A stretch of DNA of 64,000 nucleotides from positions 5,037,698 through 5,101,697 of the forward strand of contig NW_003101681.1 of the NCBI RefSeq assembly GCF_000003855.2. Direction: 5' to 3'. The DNA is from Blastomyces gilchristii SLH14081 (Eukaryota > Ascomycota > Eurotiomycetes > Onygenales > Ajellomycetaceae). Shown here in pieces: positions 9,941 to 21,083 of the stretch (its first letter is position 1; each line of letters starts with the position of its first letter). The notes below the pieces were generated by a model. That model did not search any database and had not been told where the DNA came from. It was given only the letters and a program-made list of their open reading frames with translations. A program made the position numbers and the translations under genes.

Positions 9941-11288
9941 TAGTACGGCAGTCTAGTGACAAATGTGACAAATGGGTATTTTATACTAGTGTTACAATGA
10001 GCACACATTAATGATACTGATTGTATTAGCAATCAAGATCTCTTCATTGGAAGGTTGTATGAAATAATGACTTCTATACCTGGGGTCACTCTATACCTGG
10101 GGTCACTCTATACCTAGGGGCTCTATACACAGGAGATCTCTATTCAGAGAGCCTCTATACCCATGGGACTCTATACACAGCGGAACTATGTATCTATATA
10201 TCTAAGAGTCTCTATAGTTATACTTAGAGTGAGAAAGGGCTCTATATCTGAGAGAATTCTACAGAGTATGAGATCTGTGAGGTGAAGTGAATAGTTTGAA
10301 TGTCAAGACTCAAGACTGACTAAATCTCTATATGTAGTGACACCCGCCCAGTGGCATTGTCCTAGCAATTGCTCCATCTACACATGATCTCTCACAAGCA
10401 TCAAACACTTGCTTACACTCACTTCGCTGCTTACACTGCCCCTTCCTATCACTTCCACCCCCTACTTCTACCCCCCCCTACCACTTCCACTCTCTACTTC
10501 TACCCCCCCTACCCCCCCTACCCCCTCTACCACCAACTACTGCCTCTACCGCCCTGCAGCCCTCTCTATCACCATCACTGCCTCTATCACCCATCTCTAT
10601 CACCTTTTCCACCCTCTAGTCTCTCTATCATCATCACTACCTCTACTGCTCTGCAGTCTCTTCTATCACTTTCACTATCTCTACTTCTCTCTTACTATCT
10701 CTACCACATTTTGATCACTGTGTTTATAGTATATACTGCTAAAAACTCTGTAATAAAATCTCATGTGATGTCATGTGAATTATGAATGAGATTCTTTTGA
10801 ATAGCTGACTCTGCAGTCTGTACAGCTCTGATTAATCTGATAATGGTGATAGAGATGATACAGAGTGGAAGAGAGTAGTAGAAGAAGTAGAGGATGATAG
10901 TGGTAGAGAGGGTAGAGAGTGAAAGGGGTGGAAGGGGTGGTAAGAGGGGGTAGAGATAGAGAGTAGAAGTGGTAGAGAGGGTTGCGGGGGTTGCGGGGCG
11001 GTAGAGGCGGTGGTGATGGTAGTAGAGGGGGTAGAGGTGGTAAGGGGGGGGTAGAGGTACGGGGAGCTGCGGGGCGGTAGAGGCGGTGGTGGTGGTAGAG
11101 GGGGTAGAGGGTGGAAGGGGTGGTAAGAGAGGGGTAGAGGTAGAGGGGGGAAGTGGTAGAGAGGGCTGCGCAAGCAGCAAAGCGAGCGTAAGCGAGCATT
11201 TGATGCTTGTGTGAAATTAAGTCTTTACACTGAAAAAAACATTGAAGAAAGCTATTTGACACATTTGTCACTATAGACTGCTGTACTA
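9941..11288. mobile_element. Non-autonomous fold-back element with imperfect TIRs
   Basis: The left end at 9941-9976 (TAGTACGGCAGTCT, then AGTGACAAATGTGACAAAT) matches the reverse complement of the right end at about 11253-11288 (TAGTACAGCAGTCT, then ATAGTGACAAATGTGTCAAAT). That gives about 36-bp imperfect terminal inverted repeats. Inside, about 10385-10765 and 10785-11215 form a second, much longer imperfect palindrome. Both arms begin with CACAAGCATCAAA and continue into CTACC/CCCC-type minisatellite DNA. No transposase frame is present. Outer TA dinucleotides would fit a Tc1/mariner/pogo-type target site, but I cannot prove a duplication. Proline/serine/tyrosine-rich frames in the arms are repeat artefacts. 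A CTATACCTGGGGTCA tandem (2-3 copies) lies at about 10076-10120. Confidence 0.7.
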
Positions 11289-12405
11289 ACTACCCTACCT
11301 AGTCACATTTTCAGATTATGAATTTCATATTTTAATTCTAATATTATTTAAATAACTTTTAAATAACTATTATTTGAGTGTTAACTTATCTAAAATAGCT
11401 CTAAAATAAACTCTAAACTTTCTAAAAATAGTAATTTTATATCAAGAAATGTCAAGAATAGAATTAAATGAGATCAAATGAGATCAAATGAGATCAAATA
11501 AGATCACTTTCTTAATATTTCTCAGCTGATCTCATTTTGTGCTTAAAAATGATAACTCTTCAAATATATACATTAACTGGTGATTATTTTTCATGTTTTA
11601 TGATTGATCAGTCCCAGCAGGATTCACATCAAGAAATACATAGAACCAGATCAACTGAGATTAAACATGAAATGCATGGTTCTAGCAGCTAGTCTAAGAA
11701 CAACTGACTTGGCTAACAAAGCTGCTGGAGATCTTGGTTTATTCGTCAGTCTTCCCTGCGATGGTCAGGAGTTCAATCGAGAGAAGTTGATGGCTGGTGA
11801 GACTGGCCATTGCTCAAGGAGGTGAGCCATGGTTACATATATATCTCGCTGAAGTGAATGCACTGCAATCATCTGATTGATGCTTCATGAAGAGGTGGAC
11901 AGACGGACTACTCCTAAGGCAGTCAATGTCCGCCTGGCGATATGGAGGTTATATGGTCATTCCATTTCTCCATCCTATAATATATTATACATGGCGATGG
12001 CTGCGATTTGTATAGGGCAATCCCTCTTCTCTGCGCCAGATGTTCATGCCATGCCATGCCATGTATGAAGCAGGAGTGAATCGAGGCTGCTTCGACCTCC
12101 CACGGCTCTTTCCCTCCTGTCCGAGTCCAGGGAATCCTATATATTCCTCTCCTTGTCCTCCTTGTCCTCTTTGTCCCTCCTTTTCTTCATCTCCTTCTTC
12201 TTCTCCTTGTCCTCCTCTTCTACATCCTCTCCGCCCTCTCTATCTTATATATCCCAGTCTCTACTGTCTTTGTTTCAGATTATATCCAGTGAATAACTTC
12301 CTTTACACCCGCTATTCACGTATCAAACACATAACCACCTATCTCTTCTAAACTCTTAGCACCCGTTTAAGTCCTCGTATCCTCTAGCAGGCAGCAGCAA
12401 CAATC
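11289..12405. other. AT-rich spacer and protease promoter
   Basis: 11290-11600 is very AT-rich and contains four tandem copies of a GAGATCAAAT-like 10-mer near 11468-11505. 12030-12065 has ATGCC tandems. 12110-12300 is a CT-rich tract of the kind common upstream of fungal genes. No gene is recognised. Confidence 0.4.
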
Positions 12406-14493
12406 ATGACCCTTATCTCAATCAACGGCAATCAGCTTGACCCGCTCGCGCAGTCCCGGCAGCTGAGGGACCTTGGCTTGCAGGCAGAAAATGCTTCCAA
12501 ATCAGACTACATCCTCATCCAGGCAGGGCCTGACCGTCTGTCAGAGAATCAGCGCCGCGTGCTTAAGGACTTAGGTGTAGATATCAAAGAATACGTCTCT
12601 AAGGATACATACCTTTGCAGCTACAAGGGTGTGGACCTAACGGAGATCCGTTCGCTAGACTTCGTCTTTTGGGCCAATACCTACTTGGAACAGTTTGTTG
12701 TACAGTCGTGTCTCAAGTCAAACCCACCGCGTTCCCAACCTATCTCAGCTTTCACCGCTACCCCCAAGACCAGTCGCCTCCAATTGGTCGATATCATCAT
12801 GCACCACGATGTCGATGCGACGGACGATGCTGTCAAAGCGGCAGTTGCAAGGGCTGCTCGTGCTGATTTGAAGTCTCTTAAAGCTTCTGCAAGGAGCATC
12901 CGTATTCACCTGCAGCAACAGTATCTCGATGATGTAGCCGCCATCGACGCCGTCTACCTCATTCAGCAGGTCCATCCCTTCGTTCTTTGGAACAACAAAG
13001 CCTGGGAGATCCTAGACTGTGACACCACTAACATGTCTGTCCATGTAAGCGAATATCTGGGTGAGGGCCAGGTCGTCGCGGCCGCTGACACCGGATTCGA
13101 TATTGGCAAAACGGATGATACTCATCCTGCTTTCACTGGCAGGGTCAAGCACCTTTACGCTCTGGGGAGACCAAATGCAACTGACGACCCAGACGGACAT
13201 GGCACCCATGTTGCCGGCTCCATTCTTGGGGATGGCGACTCCCCTTCTATGGGTGGGAAGATTACGGCCGCTGCACCCAAAGCCCAGCTTGTAATACAAT
13301 CGGTCCTCGATAGTTCTAATGGCTTGGGTGGCATCCCGTCAGATTTGAGTGAGCTTTTTATCGTTCCGTACGAAGAACACGGCGCACGCATACACACCAA
13401 CTCTTGGGGGTCGTCCTCTCTATTTGGCCAGATTCCCTACGATGTGTCAGCTTCGCAGGTGGACAAGTTCATCTGGGAGCATCCTGATATGCTCATCCTT
13501 TTTGCTGCTGGTAACGAGGGTTCAGACCGCAACTTCGACGGCGTCATCGACCTCAGCCAGATTGGGTCACAGGCAGCGGCGAAGAACATCCTCACTGTTG
13601 GTGCGAGCGAAAATAATCGTCCTGATATCGGCGTCCAATACGGCTTTCGTTGGCCATCAAGCCCTTTCCGTACTGACCTAATGGCCGACAATCCTGCTGG
13701 AATGGCAGCATTTAGCAGCCGTGGGCCTACCGTAGAGGGGCGTTGCAAGCCTGATGTTGTCGCCCCTGGAACTGCCGTCTTGTCTTCTCTCTCTCGAAAT
13801 GCCCAGGCCGACTCTCAATATGGAGAAAGCCTTGATCCACAGTGGTGGTTCCTTGCGGGCACAAGTATGGCAACTCCCCTGGTTGCTGGTTGTGCTGCAG
13901 TTGTGCGCGAATCTCTTGTCAAGAACGGCACACCTAATCCTAGCGCCGCGCTTGTGAAAGCTCTTCTTATCAATGGTGCAGTTGAGCTTGTCGGGCAGTA
14001 TGACCCCAGCGAAGCAGGCCCGTCCCCGAACAATAACTCCGGGTTTGGCTTGGTTAATCTCAGAAACTCCATTATTTTACCCAATCAGGAGGACGGAGGC
14101 TTCTACGAAGGAGGTCCCTTGGAGCAGGGTCAGGGCCTAGACAAACCTATCACCGTCAACATTCCTCCAGGTACATCGGCAGAAGGTTCGGTGCTGAAGG
14201 TAACACTCGTATGGTCCGATCCACCAGGTGCAGAGCTTCAAAACGACTTGGATCTGCTCGTGAGAACTGCTAATGGCCAAGAGCGTCACGGAAATATGGG
14301 CGAGGAGACTGATTTCGATAGAGTTAACAACGTCGAGCAAGTTACGTGGACCAACATTCCAGACGGAGAAGCACAAATCATCGTAAGCGCATTCCGCATC
14401 ACCCGTGATGACGCCCCTCAGCCATACGCCGTGGTATGGAGCATCAACCGGCTCCTCAAGCCTACGGCCGCAGGAGGAGATAAAGCAAGCTGA
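12406..14493 (+). CDS. Subtilisin-like serine protease, KP-43-like architecture
   Basis: An intronless 695-codon frame. The S8 catalytic triad is clear: Asp228 in AAADTGFD, His265 in HGTHVAG and Ser487 in GTSMATP, with the oxyanion Asn370 in AAGNEGS. About 200 residues precede the catalytic domain and may act as a propeptide. There is no hydrophobic signal peptide at the start (MTLISINGNQLDPLAQSRQ), which is unusual for a secreted fungal subtilase. After the catalytic domain comes a beta-rich domain (VLKVTLVWSDPP, QNDLDLLVRTANG, NNVEQVTWTNIP). This resembles the C-terminal barrel of bacterial KP-43-type alkaline proteases more than proteinase K or kexin. No intron and a bacterial-type domain order are compatible with old horizontal transfer; that is inference. 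The substrate is unknown. Confidence 0.85.
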   Translation: MTLISINGNQLDPLAQSRQLRDLGLQAENASKSDYILIQAGPDRLSENQRRVLKDLGVDIKEYVSKDTYLCSYKGVDLTEIRSLDFVFWANTYLEQFVVQSCLKSNPPRSQPISAFTATPKTSRLQLVDIIMHHDVDATDDAVKAAVARAARADLKSLKASARSIRIHLQQQYLDDVAAIDAVYLIQQVHPFVLWNNKAWEILDCDTTNMSVHVSEYLGEGQVVAAADTGFDIGKTDDTHPAFTGRVKHLYALGRPNATDDPDGHGTHVAGSILGDGDSPSMGGKITAAAPKAQLVIQSVLDSSNGLGGIPSDLSELFIVPYEEHGARIHTNSWGSSSLFGQIPYDVSASQVDKFIWEHPDMLILFAAGNEGSDRNFDGVIDLSQIGSQAAAKNILTVGASENNRPDIGVQYGFRWPSSPFRTDLMADNPAGMAAFSSRGPTVEGRCKPDVVAPGTAVLSSLSRNAQADSQYGESLDPQWWFLAGTSMATPLVAGCAAVVRESLVKNGTPNPSAALVKALLINGAVELVGQYDPSEAGPSPNNNSGFGLVNLRNSIILPNQEDGGFYEGGPLEQGQGLDKPITVNIPPGTSAEGSVLKVTLVWSDPPGAELQNDLDLLVRTANGQERHGNMGEETDFDRVNNVEQVTWTNIPDGEAQIIVSAFRITRDDAPQPYAVVWSINRLLKPTAAGGDKAS

Positions 14494-15273
14494 AACGATG
14501 AACCTTCCCTTCCTTCATCCCCTATTAAACCTATATTGTTACGTCTGAATTTCTTGCAGATGCTTTGCACATGATCAAACCACACTCCTTAATTAACCTA
14601 GGACAGAACCCTAAAATGGAGAAGAAAAAAAAGGGGAAGAAAAAGAGAGAAAACTGGCAAAAATGGAACCGAAAACTCGAAGCTTTCTCCGTTAGGGAAG
14701 ACAACTTTAAGAGCCCCAGTTTGTTTTATATCTCAGGAATGGAAATTTGAATCAATTAATTGCCTTCTCGACTAATTGATGTACTGTGTAGCTGTGCAAC
14801 TGCCAATCTTGAGGTATTTCAATTAGTTGTAGGCCATGGCGACCATCAGCCGCAAAATAAGCTCTCTTGTAGACGGGACTCGGTGATCTGCAATCAGATA
14901 TGATGAACTAAATCTGAAACTTGACAGCACATGGTAAACAAATAGGCCTCTGCTCCTCTCCCTATTGTTTAAATAAAGTGTCAGAGAACATAAAGACGAG
15001 AAAGCTTGGTTGTATGAAAGTAGCTCTTGACGAGATCTACAGCGCAAGGGTCACGTGACATATAAGGACAGAAGCTGGTTTTAAAAGTATTTCACATGAA
15101 AATAAAAACATATTAACGTATATTAATGACACAGGGCATCTAGAATACATTGTCTGAGCTAGCTGTGGGTAACTATCAGAAAATTAATAAATGTATCGGG
15201 GTAGTTAGAACGGGGGAGGTAGACGTGTGAAGGGACGCCAGAGAGTTTAAAAAAATCCCTCCCTACCTAAGGG

Positions 15274-15310
<37 letters not shown>

Positions 15311-15411
15311 AAAGGAAAAGGAGAAAGAAGAAAGGAGAAAGGAGAAAGAAGAAAGGAGAAAGGAGAAAGAAGAAAGGAGAAAGGAGAAAGAAGAAAGGAG
15401 AAAGGAGAAAA
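15274..15411. repeat. Poly-A tract followed by a 21-bp GA-rich tandem
   Basis: 34 consecutive A (15274-15307) run into a purine tandem. Its unit is about 21 bp (GGAGAAAGAAGAAAGGAGAA plus one base), repeated four to five times to about 15411. All purine is on one strand, so it could form triplex DNA. Confidence 0.85.
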
Positions 15412-15822
15412 GAAACCGAAGAATAGAGAAAAAAGAAACATGCATGACAGCTCTGGGTCCCCAACACCTCTTCCCGTCCCGTTCCGTTGAACAATTGAGT
15501 AATATGGAGAGTGTGAAGTGAAATAGTTGAATGGTATTAGCGGGTGTGCTAAATGTAGACGTTGAATGCCCCCTATTAATAAGATATGTTTGTATCCATC
15601 TATACAAAACAACACATAAATATATATATACATAGACCAACCGGCCATTGGTTCTCTGGCCCCGTGCTGCCCCTTCCCCCTGTCTTAGGCTGTAATGTTG
15701 TAGGCATCATGGTACAAAGATTATGAAACTTCGGGATTTTCTTTTTTTAGCTCTATCGGGGATCCATTCGTTGGGAGGAGACAAGGGGGGGGGAGGGAGG
15801 GAGAAGAAGGCTAACGATTTTC

Positions 15823-15825
<3 letters not shown>

Positions 15826-15857
<32 letters not shown>
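15826..15857. repeat. Poly-T tract of 32
   Basis: An uninterrupted run of T about 420 bp from the preceding poly-A tract and in the opposite sense. Such lengths are prone to sequencing error. Confidence 0.9.
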
Positions 15858-15858
<1 letters not shown>

Positions 15859-16092
15859 GGTTATTATTTCAAGTGCCGCCTGGGGAAATGTCCGGTCCAT
15901 GTAGTAGCGGAATTGGTTCGTGGGTACAGCCCGCTCATTTTACTTGGGAGGGTTTGAGGAGGCGCAATTGGAGGTCAACTAGGGGCTTGTTATCTATTTC
16001 CTGCGCCTTGATAAGTGTTGGGGGGATTGTAGATGTGTGGCGTGCCAGCATCATTTCCGAAGTCATGTTATTGTTTAATGTAGATTGCGAGA

Positions 16093-17495
16093 TCAATCAG
16101 TCCCAACGTATTTAAACCAGTTTGGTCGGCAATCTTCGAGCTGGAGGAAAGGTTCCCCGGCGTAAAACTTTCCCGGAGTGCAGCCTTTGCATTTTGGAGA
16201 GTTCGGGCAGTTGAAGTATGGGACATGTTGGTATCCGATGTCACGGAACCTAAATAAAAAAGTGATGGTTAGGATAAGGAATTGACATTGTGGTGGAATC
16301 GGGGCACAGAGCGGAATAAAAAGGGTTAACAAACCAATGAATTTTACTCTTGTCCTCAAATAGGCCTAGGCCGATAGAATGTACTGGTGCATCGCCCCAT
16401 CTTTCGTAGAAGAAGCCTCCGGCACGATCCAAATGGTTAAAATAATCCTCATAAGCCGGGCTTCGATAGAACGACATATCCGCGATTTCGAAGTTAGACC
16501 AAAAGTGGCAAGTGGAGTACCCGTTTGCGTCCTTATTATGTTGTGGTCTTTGCTTATTGTCCACCAGCCAGTCCATTGCGTTGTTTGGATGTAGGTGATT
16601 GGGGTGCGCTTCGAGGAACTTAAGCGTCTGCGGCCATAGAGTAGCAATACTCTCAGGAGCATCATAGAGGTTGATGGTGAAGCCATAGGTTTTGTTGTGG
16701 TCTTGCATGTAGCGGAACACATCGTAGTCGACGTCGCAGAAGAAATGGACCTTGGGTTCGACTCTCCAATAGTACTGCACATTCGCCAAGGCTGGGTGTT
16801 TGTAGAACATGCCGCTGTTCCAGCGGCACATTTGATGGTATGACATCAGGTTGCTGTATTGAATATTCTTCTCTTTGAGGATTTTGGAGGATTCTTCGTA
16901 GAGCTCCATACTAATAAAGTCGGGTACGTCCCAGTGCTCCTTTGGAATTAACTCTGGGTAAATGAAACAAAATTAGAGTGCCATCACGGTTGACAAGGAA
17001 GCTCAACCGCATTCATCCATACCGTAATTGCATTTTGCCTTTGTTTCAGCTTGTGTTCGAGTCTTGAACTCTTCCGTAAACTCTTTATCGTTAAAAAAAG
17101 TCCACGGATAATTGAACTTGCTATTCCAAGTCCTTTCCAAATCCCTCATCGTCATTATTAACTCGTCCAATTCTTCGTTTCGAACCAGGGCTAGGAGCGT
17201 CGCGTTGATGCGAGCGGAATTGGGGTTGTCGGGCGCATAGGCATCATCTTTTGCCCGCCAAAGAGGCTCAGGAGGCTCTCCTGTAGCTGTAGATATCGTC
17301 AATACATATTGCATTAGGATGAGAGGAGAAGGCAAATTACTCACGATCCAAAAGAGGCTCCCTCTGGAGTCCATTATCGTATTGCCCCTTTCTTCCAGTT
17401 AGCAACGGGGGCGATTTCGAAACCTGGAAGATGAGAAATAGAGCAAGAACAAAGCAGGCAGCTAAGAGCAAACGAAGCGGTCGTGCGAGGCCCAT
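16093..17495 (-). CDS. Kre2/Mnt1-family alpha-1,2-mannosyltransferase (GT15)
   Basis: Four exons (17345-17495, 17023-17280, 16335-16953, 16093-16249) give 394 residues, the usual length for the family. A short basic N-terminus followed by one hydrophobic segment (about residues 7-25) makes a type II Golgi anchor. The luminal catalytic domain contains ATLLALVRNEEL, the YPWTFFNDKEF strand, YELIPKEHW, YNLMSYHQMCRWNSGMFY-like sequence (here YSNLMSYHQMCRWNSG), the metal-binding VEPKVHFFCDVDYDVF and the catalytic-glutamate motif CHFWSNFEIAD. The C-terminus has HSIGLGLF and a Cys-rich CPNSPKCKGCTPGKF. These enzymes add mannose from GDP-mannose to N- and O-linked glycans of secreted and wall proteins. 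All introns are GT-AG and 64-85 bp. The gene is divergent from the GCP gene at 17850. Confidence 0.92.
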
Positions 17496-17849
17496 ACTGC
17501 TATTATGCGCATGGCCGTGAACAGCATAAAGAGAGATAAAATGTTTTTCTCACAGCTGAACAAAGATCGCCCCTGGTTGTTCATGTAGTTAAAAATAGGA
17601 TTTGGCCGCGATGATGCTGCCAGCTGCCAGGCTGCTGAGTCAGCGCGCCCAGGGCGGCCGATGCATAATATCAGACCTCAGGGGATTGAAACGCGTTGTT
17701 GTTGGAGTATCGAACGAAGTATGGTGTCAGAGTACTTGTTCTATAGCATATTATGGGGAAACATGAACAAGTAGACGCGTAACTGTGCATTTTCCGCCGA
17801 CTACTGGTGTCTGAGAAACGTATTTGAGATTGCCTATGTAAGACAAGAA
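17496..17849. promoter_or_regulatory. Divergent promoter with a palindromic bZIP-like site
   Basis: The 354 bases between two divergent ATGs hold an 11-bp palindrome GCTGAGTCAGC at 17634-17644. Its core TGAGTCA is the consensus bound by Gcn4/AP-1-type bZIP proteins. Binding here is not shown by sequence alone. Confidence 0.45.
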
Positions 17850-20625
17850 ATGGCTCATTCAGCGAATGTCAGCGCTCTGACGGACGAGCTTATTATCATA
17901 ATTACGAACACGCCAGACAAGGCGAGTATTTGTGTCAATTGTTAATAGTTTTTTCTGCTGCTGACTTTTGTACTAGGGCAGCCGTCGTTTCCACAGGTTG
18001 AAATCTCTCGTTGAGAGGACTCTGAAGCAGAACAATGCTGGAAGAACAGACCATCTGGAGGTTGCGAAGCGGCTTGATGGTCTCCAAGAAAAGTTTCAAG
18101 TTTTAGACAATGATGCTCTTTCCGACGCGCTTCATTCGCGACTGGAAGAGCTGAATCAGAGGAGGATCCACCGGGCCCCTGAAGCCTTGTCTTTACTCCT
18201 AGAACTCTCAGATAGGCCAGCAGTACATTCCACCATCGAGGACTTGGACTTACTTCGACGACCAGCTTCACCACCTCCTTTAACATGGAGTGATATTTAT
18301 GCATCTGACCCTCTAAGTGACGAGGAAGAGATTTGGCAGGATATTGATTATGCTGCACTTACCTCCGGTGACGATCTATCAAGCACATCGAGCGGCGTAT
18401 CTATCCCCCGAATTGTTCCACAGCGGTCCAAAGTTCCCCTGGATGATTTTAAGACTCCAGATACTTGCTTCTTACCAGTTGAAGATGAGATATTGCTCTC
18501 ACGCATTCAGGATCTTGAGCTCTGGAGAAATAGGGTCGCGCAAACTAATCGACCGACGAACGATGATGACTTGTATCTTACAGAGTTACAAGTAATAAGA
18601 GAGACGATATTTATGCTTCAGGGCCTCCCCACCACCTTATTCTGGTATTTAGACGACAGCGTTGAGGTTGATCGAAGATTTAGATTGCGTCATGCATCAC
18701 CAATCGCCTTTGGGAACTTGCTTCGCTCATTTAGTGTCCTAGGAGCCCAATTACATGTTATTCGGCGATTTGCACAGCATCCCCAGAAGCTTCAATTTAT
18801 GCAGATGTTTCAGCGTGAGGTGGAATTTCACTTGTGTAGATTTAACAAAGACCTATCGAATATGGAAGCAGAACACTCTGGAACAGCTGAGTCTTCTACG
18901 CCGAGTTTGATTCGACTCTTCTCAAATGTGTACGAGGAAACGTCTCTGCTACGAGAACTGTCAGATCTCATCAACAAACTAGCGGATCAGTCGCCAAATG
19001 AGGCGTTCCAATGCCTAGATCTGCTCTATGATCTTGTTTGTTCGAAACAGGCATGCGGAGACGATACAACTTTCCAGCATGTGGCTAAGATATTTTTCAA
19101 ATGCTTCGAAGTCTACGCAAGGCCAATAAGACTGTGGATAGAAAAAGGACAGCTGGACAAGACTTTGGGTACATTTTTTGTCTCTGACTCGGGAAAGCAA
19201 CTCACCGACCTGAGAACACTCTGGCACGAATGGTTTGTACTGGATGAGGTTCATGGACGACTTTATGCGCCTGATTTTCTACGTCCTGCGGCCAAGAAGA
19301 TTTTTACCACTGGCAAAAGTATGATATTCATTCGCCGCCTTGGCTTGGATCCAGATGTTTTAGAGACTCCAAAATGTATGAACATTTCATATGAGAATAT
19401 CTGTTCATCCGACCACTTCTCCCCCTTGCTACCGTTCTCAGTACTGCTAGAGTACTCATTCGATCGACTCATTGACTCCAACCACACTTTTGCTTCGAAC
19501 TTGCTTCGGAAACAACTTGACGAGCAGTGTGGCCTGTGGATTTCGTTGGAGGCGCTTGAATACATATACCTAGGAAAGGATATGTCACTTTCCTCGATAA
19601 TCGATCACGAAGTATTCGACTTGATCGATAAAGGAATTCAGTCCTGGAATGATAGGTTCTTCCTTACCGAGCTAGCACAAGGAACATTCGGTAGCCTAGC
19701 ATGCATCGACCCCAGTCGCCTCATAATCAGATCGAAGCAGATCGGGCTACAGGATTTTGAATATCACTGTCGCTCCGCCCAGATCTTGAAGGCGATCGCC
19801 ATGGACTATATTCTTCCATGGCCAGTGGCTAATATCATCACAAAACAGTCGCTTTCGGCATATAGACGTGTGTCAACCTTCCTAATGCAAATACGACGAG
19901 CCAAGTACGTCGTGGAGCGACAGCGTCTCCTGAGATCGCTACATTCCGAGACCGAAAGCGAGAAGAAAGACGATATCCTCGGGTATAGCATTCGACACCA
20001 CCTCCTCTGGCTTCTAAACGTCCTCTACGCACATCTCACACAGCTTGTCATCTGCACGTCGACTACAATCATGAAGGAAGCGCTATCGAAAGCGAAAGAT
20101 GTAGATGGGATGATAGCCGCTCACGAATCGTACACCTCGTCATTGGAAGACCAATGCCTCCTGTCCCCCAATCTCACTCCTATTTACCAAGCGGTCATAT
20201 CCCTTCTTGACCTGTGCATACACTTCTCTGACATTCAAATCTCACGTCACGGCGACAACCAATTCGACCAGGGAAACAGGAAATCATTCCATTCGTCCTC
20301 CGGGCGTCGATACAGGACTAGTGGTAGTCTGCATCAGCGGCGTCGTCGTTCACGGTCCCGAGAGATTGAATCTAGCTCTGTTGCAGATGATGATAGCGTA
20401 GATGATGCTGATGATAGCATGATGGACGAGGGAAATTTAACCAGTGTCTCCTTTATTGAGACCTCATATAGGAAACGATTAATAGGCGTTAGGGATAAAT
20501 TCGAACATCTATGTTCGTTCATTACGGCAGGGTTGCGGGGAATGGGACGGGTGGATGGCCACAATAGTTGGGAGATTCTCGCAGAGAAATTAGAGTGGAG
20601 GAAGAGTAGAGGTGGACATGTATGA
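17850..20625 (+). CDS. Gamma-tubulin complex component, GCP5-like (Spc97/98 family)
   Basis: Two exons: 17850-17921 and 17977-20625, giving 906 residues. The first exon supplies the only good ATG (MAHSANVSALTDELIIIITN). It is joined through a 55-bp intron with a GC donor (AAG|GCGAGT) and a TAG acceptor; the long frame by itself lacks an ATG at its start. The N-terminal segment contains NNAGRTDHLEVAKRLDGLQE and the proline-rich PPPLTWSDIYASDPL, the hallmark preceding GRIP1 in GCP5/GCP6-type proteins. The remainder is all-helical as expected for GRIP1 and GRIP2, with a charged Ser/Arg/Asp insert at about residues 790-840. The product would help anchor gamma-tubulin rings at the spindle pole body. 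Assignment to GCP5 over GCP4/6 is by motif memory. Confidence 0.8.
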
Positions 20626-21083
20626 TGAGTTGTCGAAGATAGAGTTAGAGGCATCCTATGTCCGCCTGGCAAATGCCACGAGCCAGGTTGATTACTACAT
20701 ATATTGTACGCCCTATAATTATCGATACCGGGGCTTCTGATCTAAGCTATCCTGAAATACTCGTGCCAAATACCCGAAGAGCTAGCTTAACGAGATCCGC
20801 GTCCTTATATACAATCAAAACTCGAGTCTGTTTATATGTTTTCTATAATTACCTAGTATGAATATGAACATGCGACTCTCGGTGCTCAACATGCAAAAGA
20901 AATAGAGAGGTGCGTAAGAAAGAAGCCACAAGTAGGGCGGTAGTAGATGGGGAACATGACAATTGGTACACTTCGTAGCCAAGAATGGAACAGCAGAATA
21001 TATCAGGGTAACTTTATAACTGGAACAAACCTAGGTCACGAGAGATGTAATGACAATCAAAAAGAAGCAGCTTTTAGAGTAAT
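20626..21083. other. Convergent 3' flanks
   Basis: Downstream regions of the GCP gene and of FGAM synthase meet here. No gene or unusual structure is seen. Confidence 0.4.

Larger units (their letters stand above)
14494..16092. other. Intergenic, rich in simple repeats
   Basis: No gene is supported. The open frames at 15247-15648 are translations of poly-A and GA-repeat DNA (Phe/Leu/Ser runs) and the one at 15723-16115 crosses a poly-T tract. This stretch separates the protease terminator from the 3' end of the mannosyltransferase gene. Confidence 0.5.

Noticed and set aside
10369..11271. Overlapping frames of 100-163 codons rich in Pro, Ser, Thr, Tyr and Leu on both strands
   Set aside because: They are translations of the minisatellite arms of the fold-back element in every frame and have no start context or domain.
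15247..15648. Three overlapping minus-strand frames with Phe/Leu/Ser runs
   Set aside because: They are products of the poly-A and GA tandem; composition follows the repeat, not a protein.
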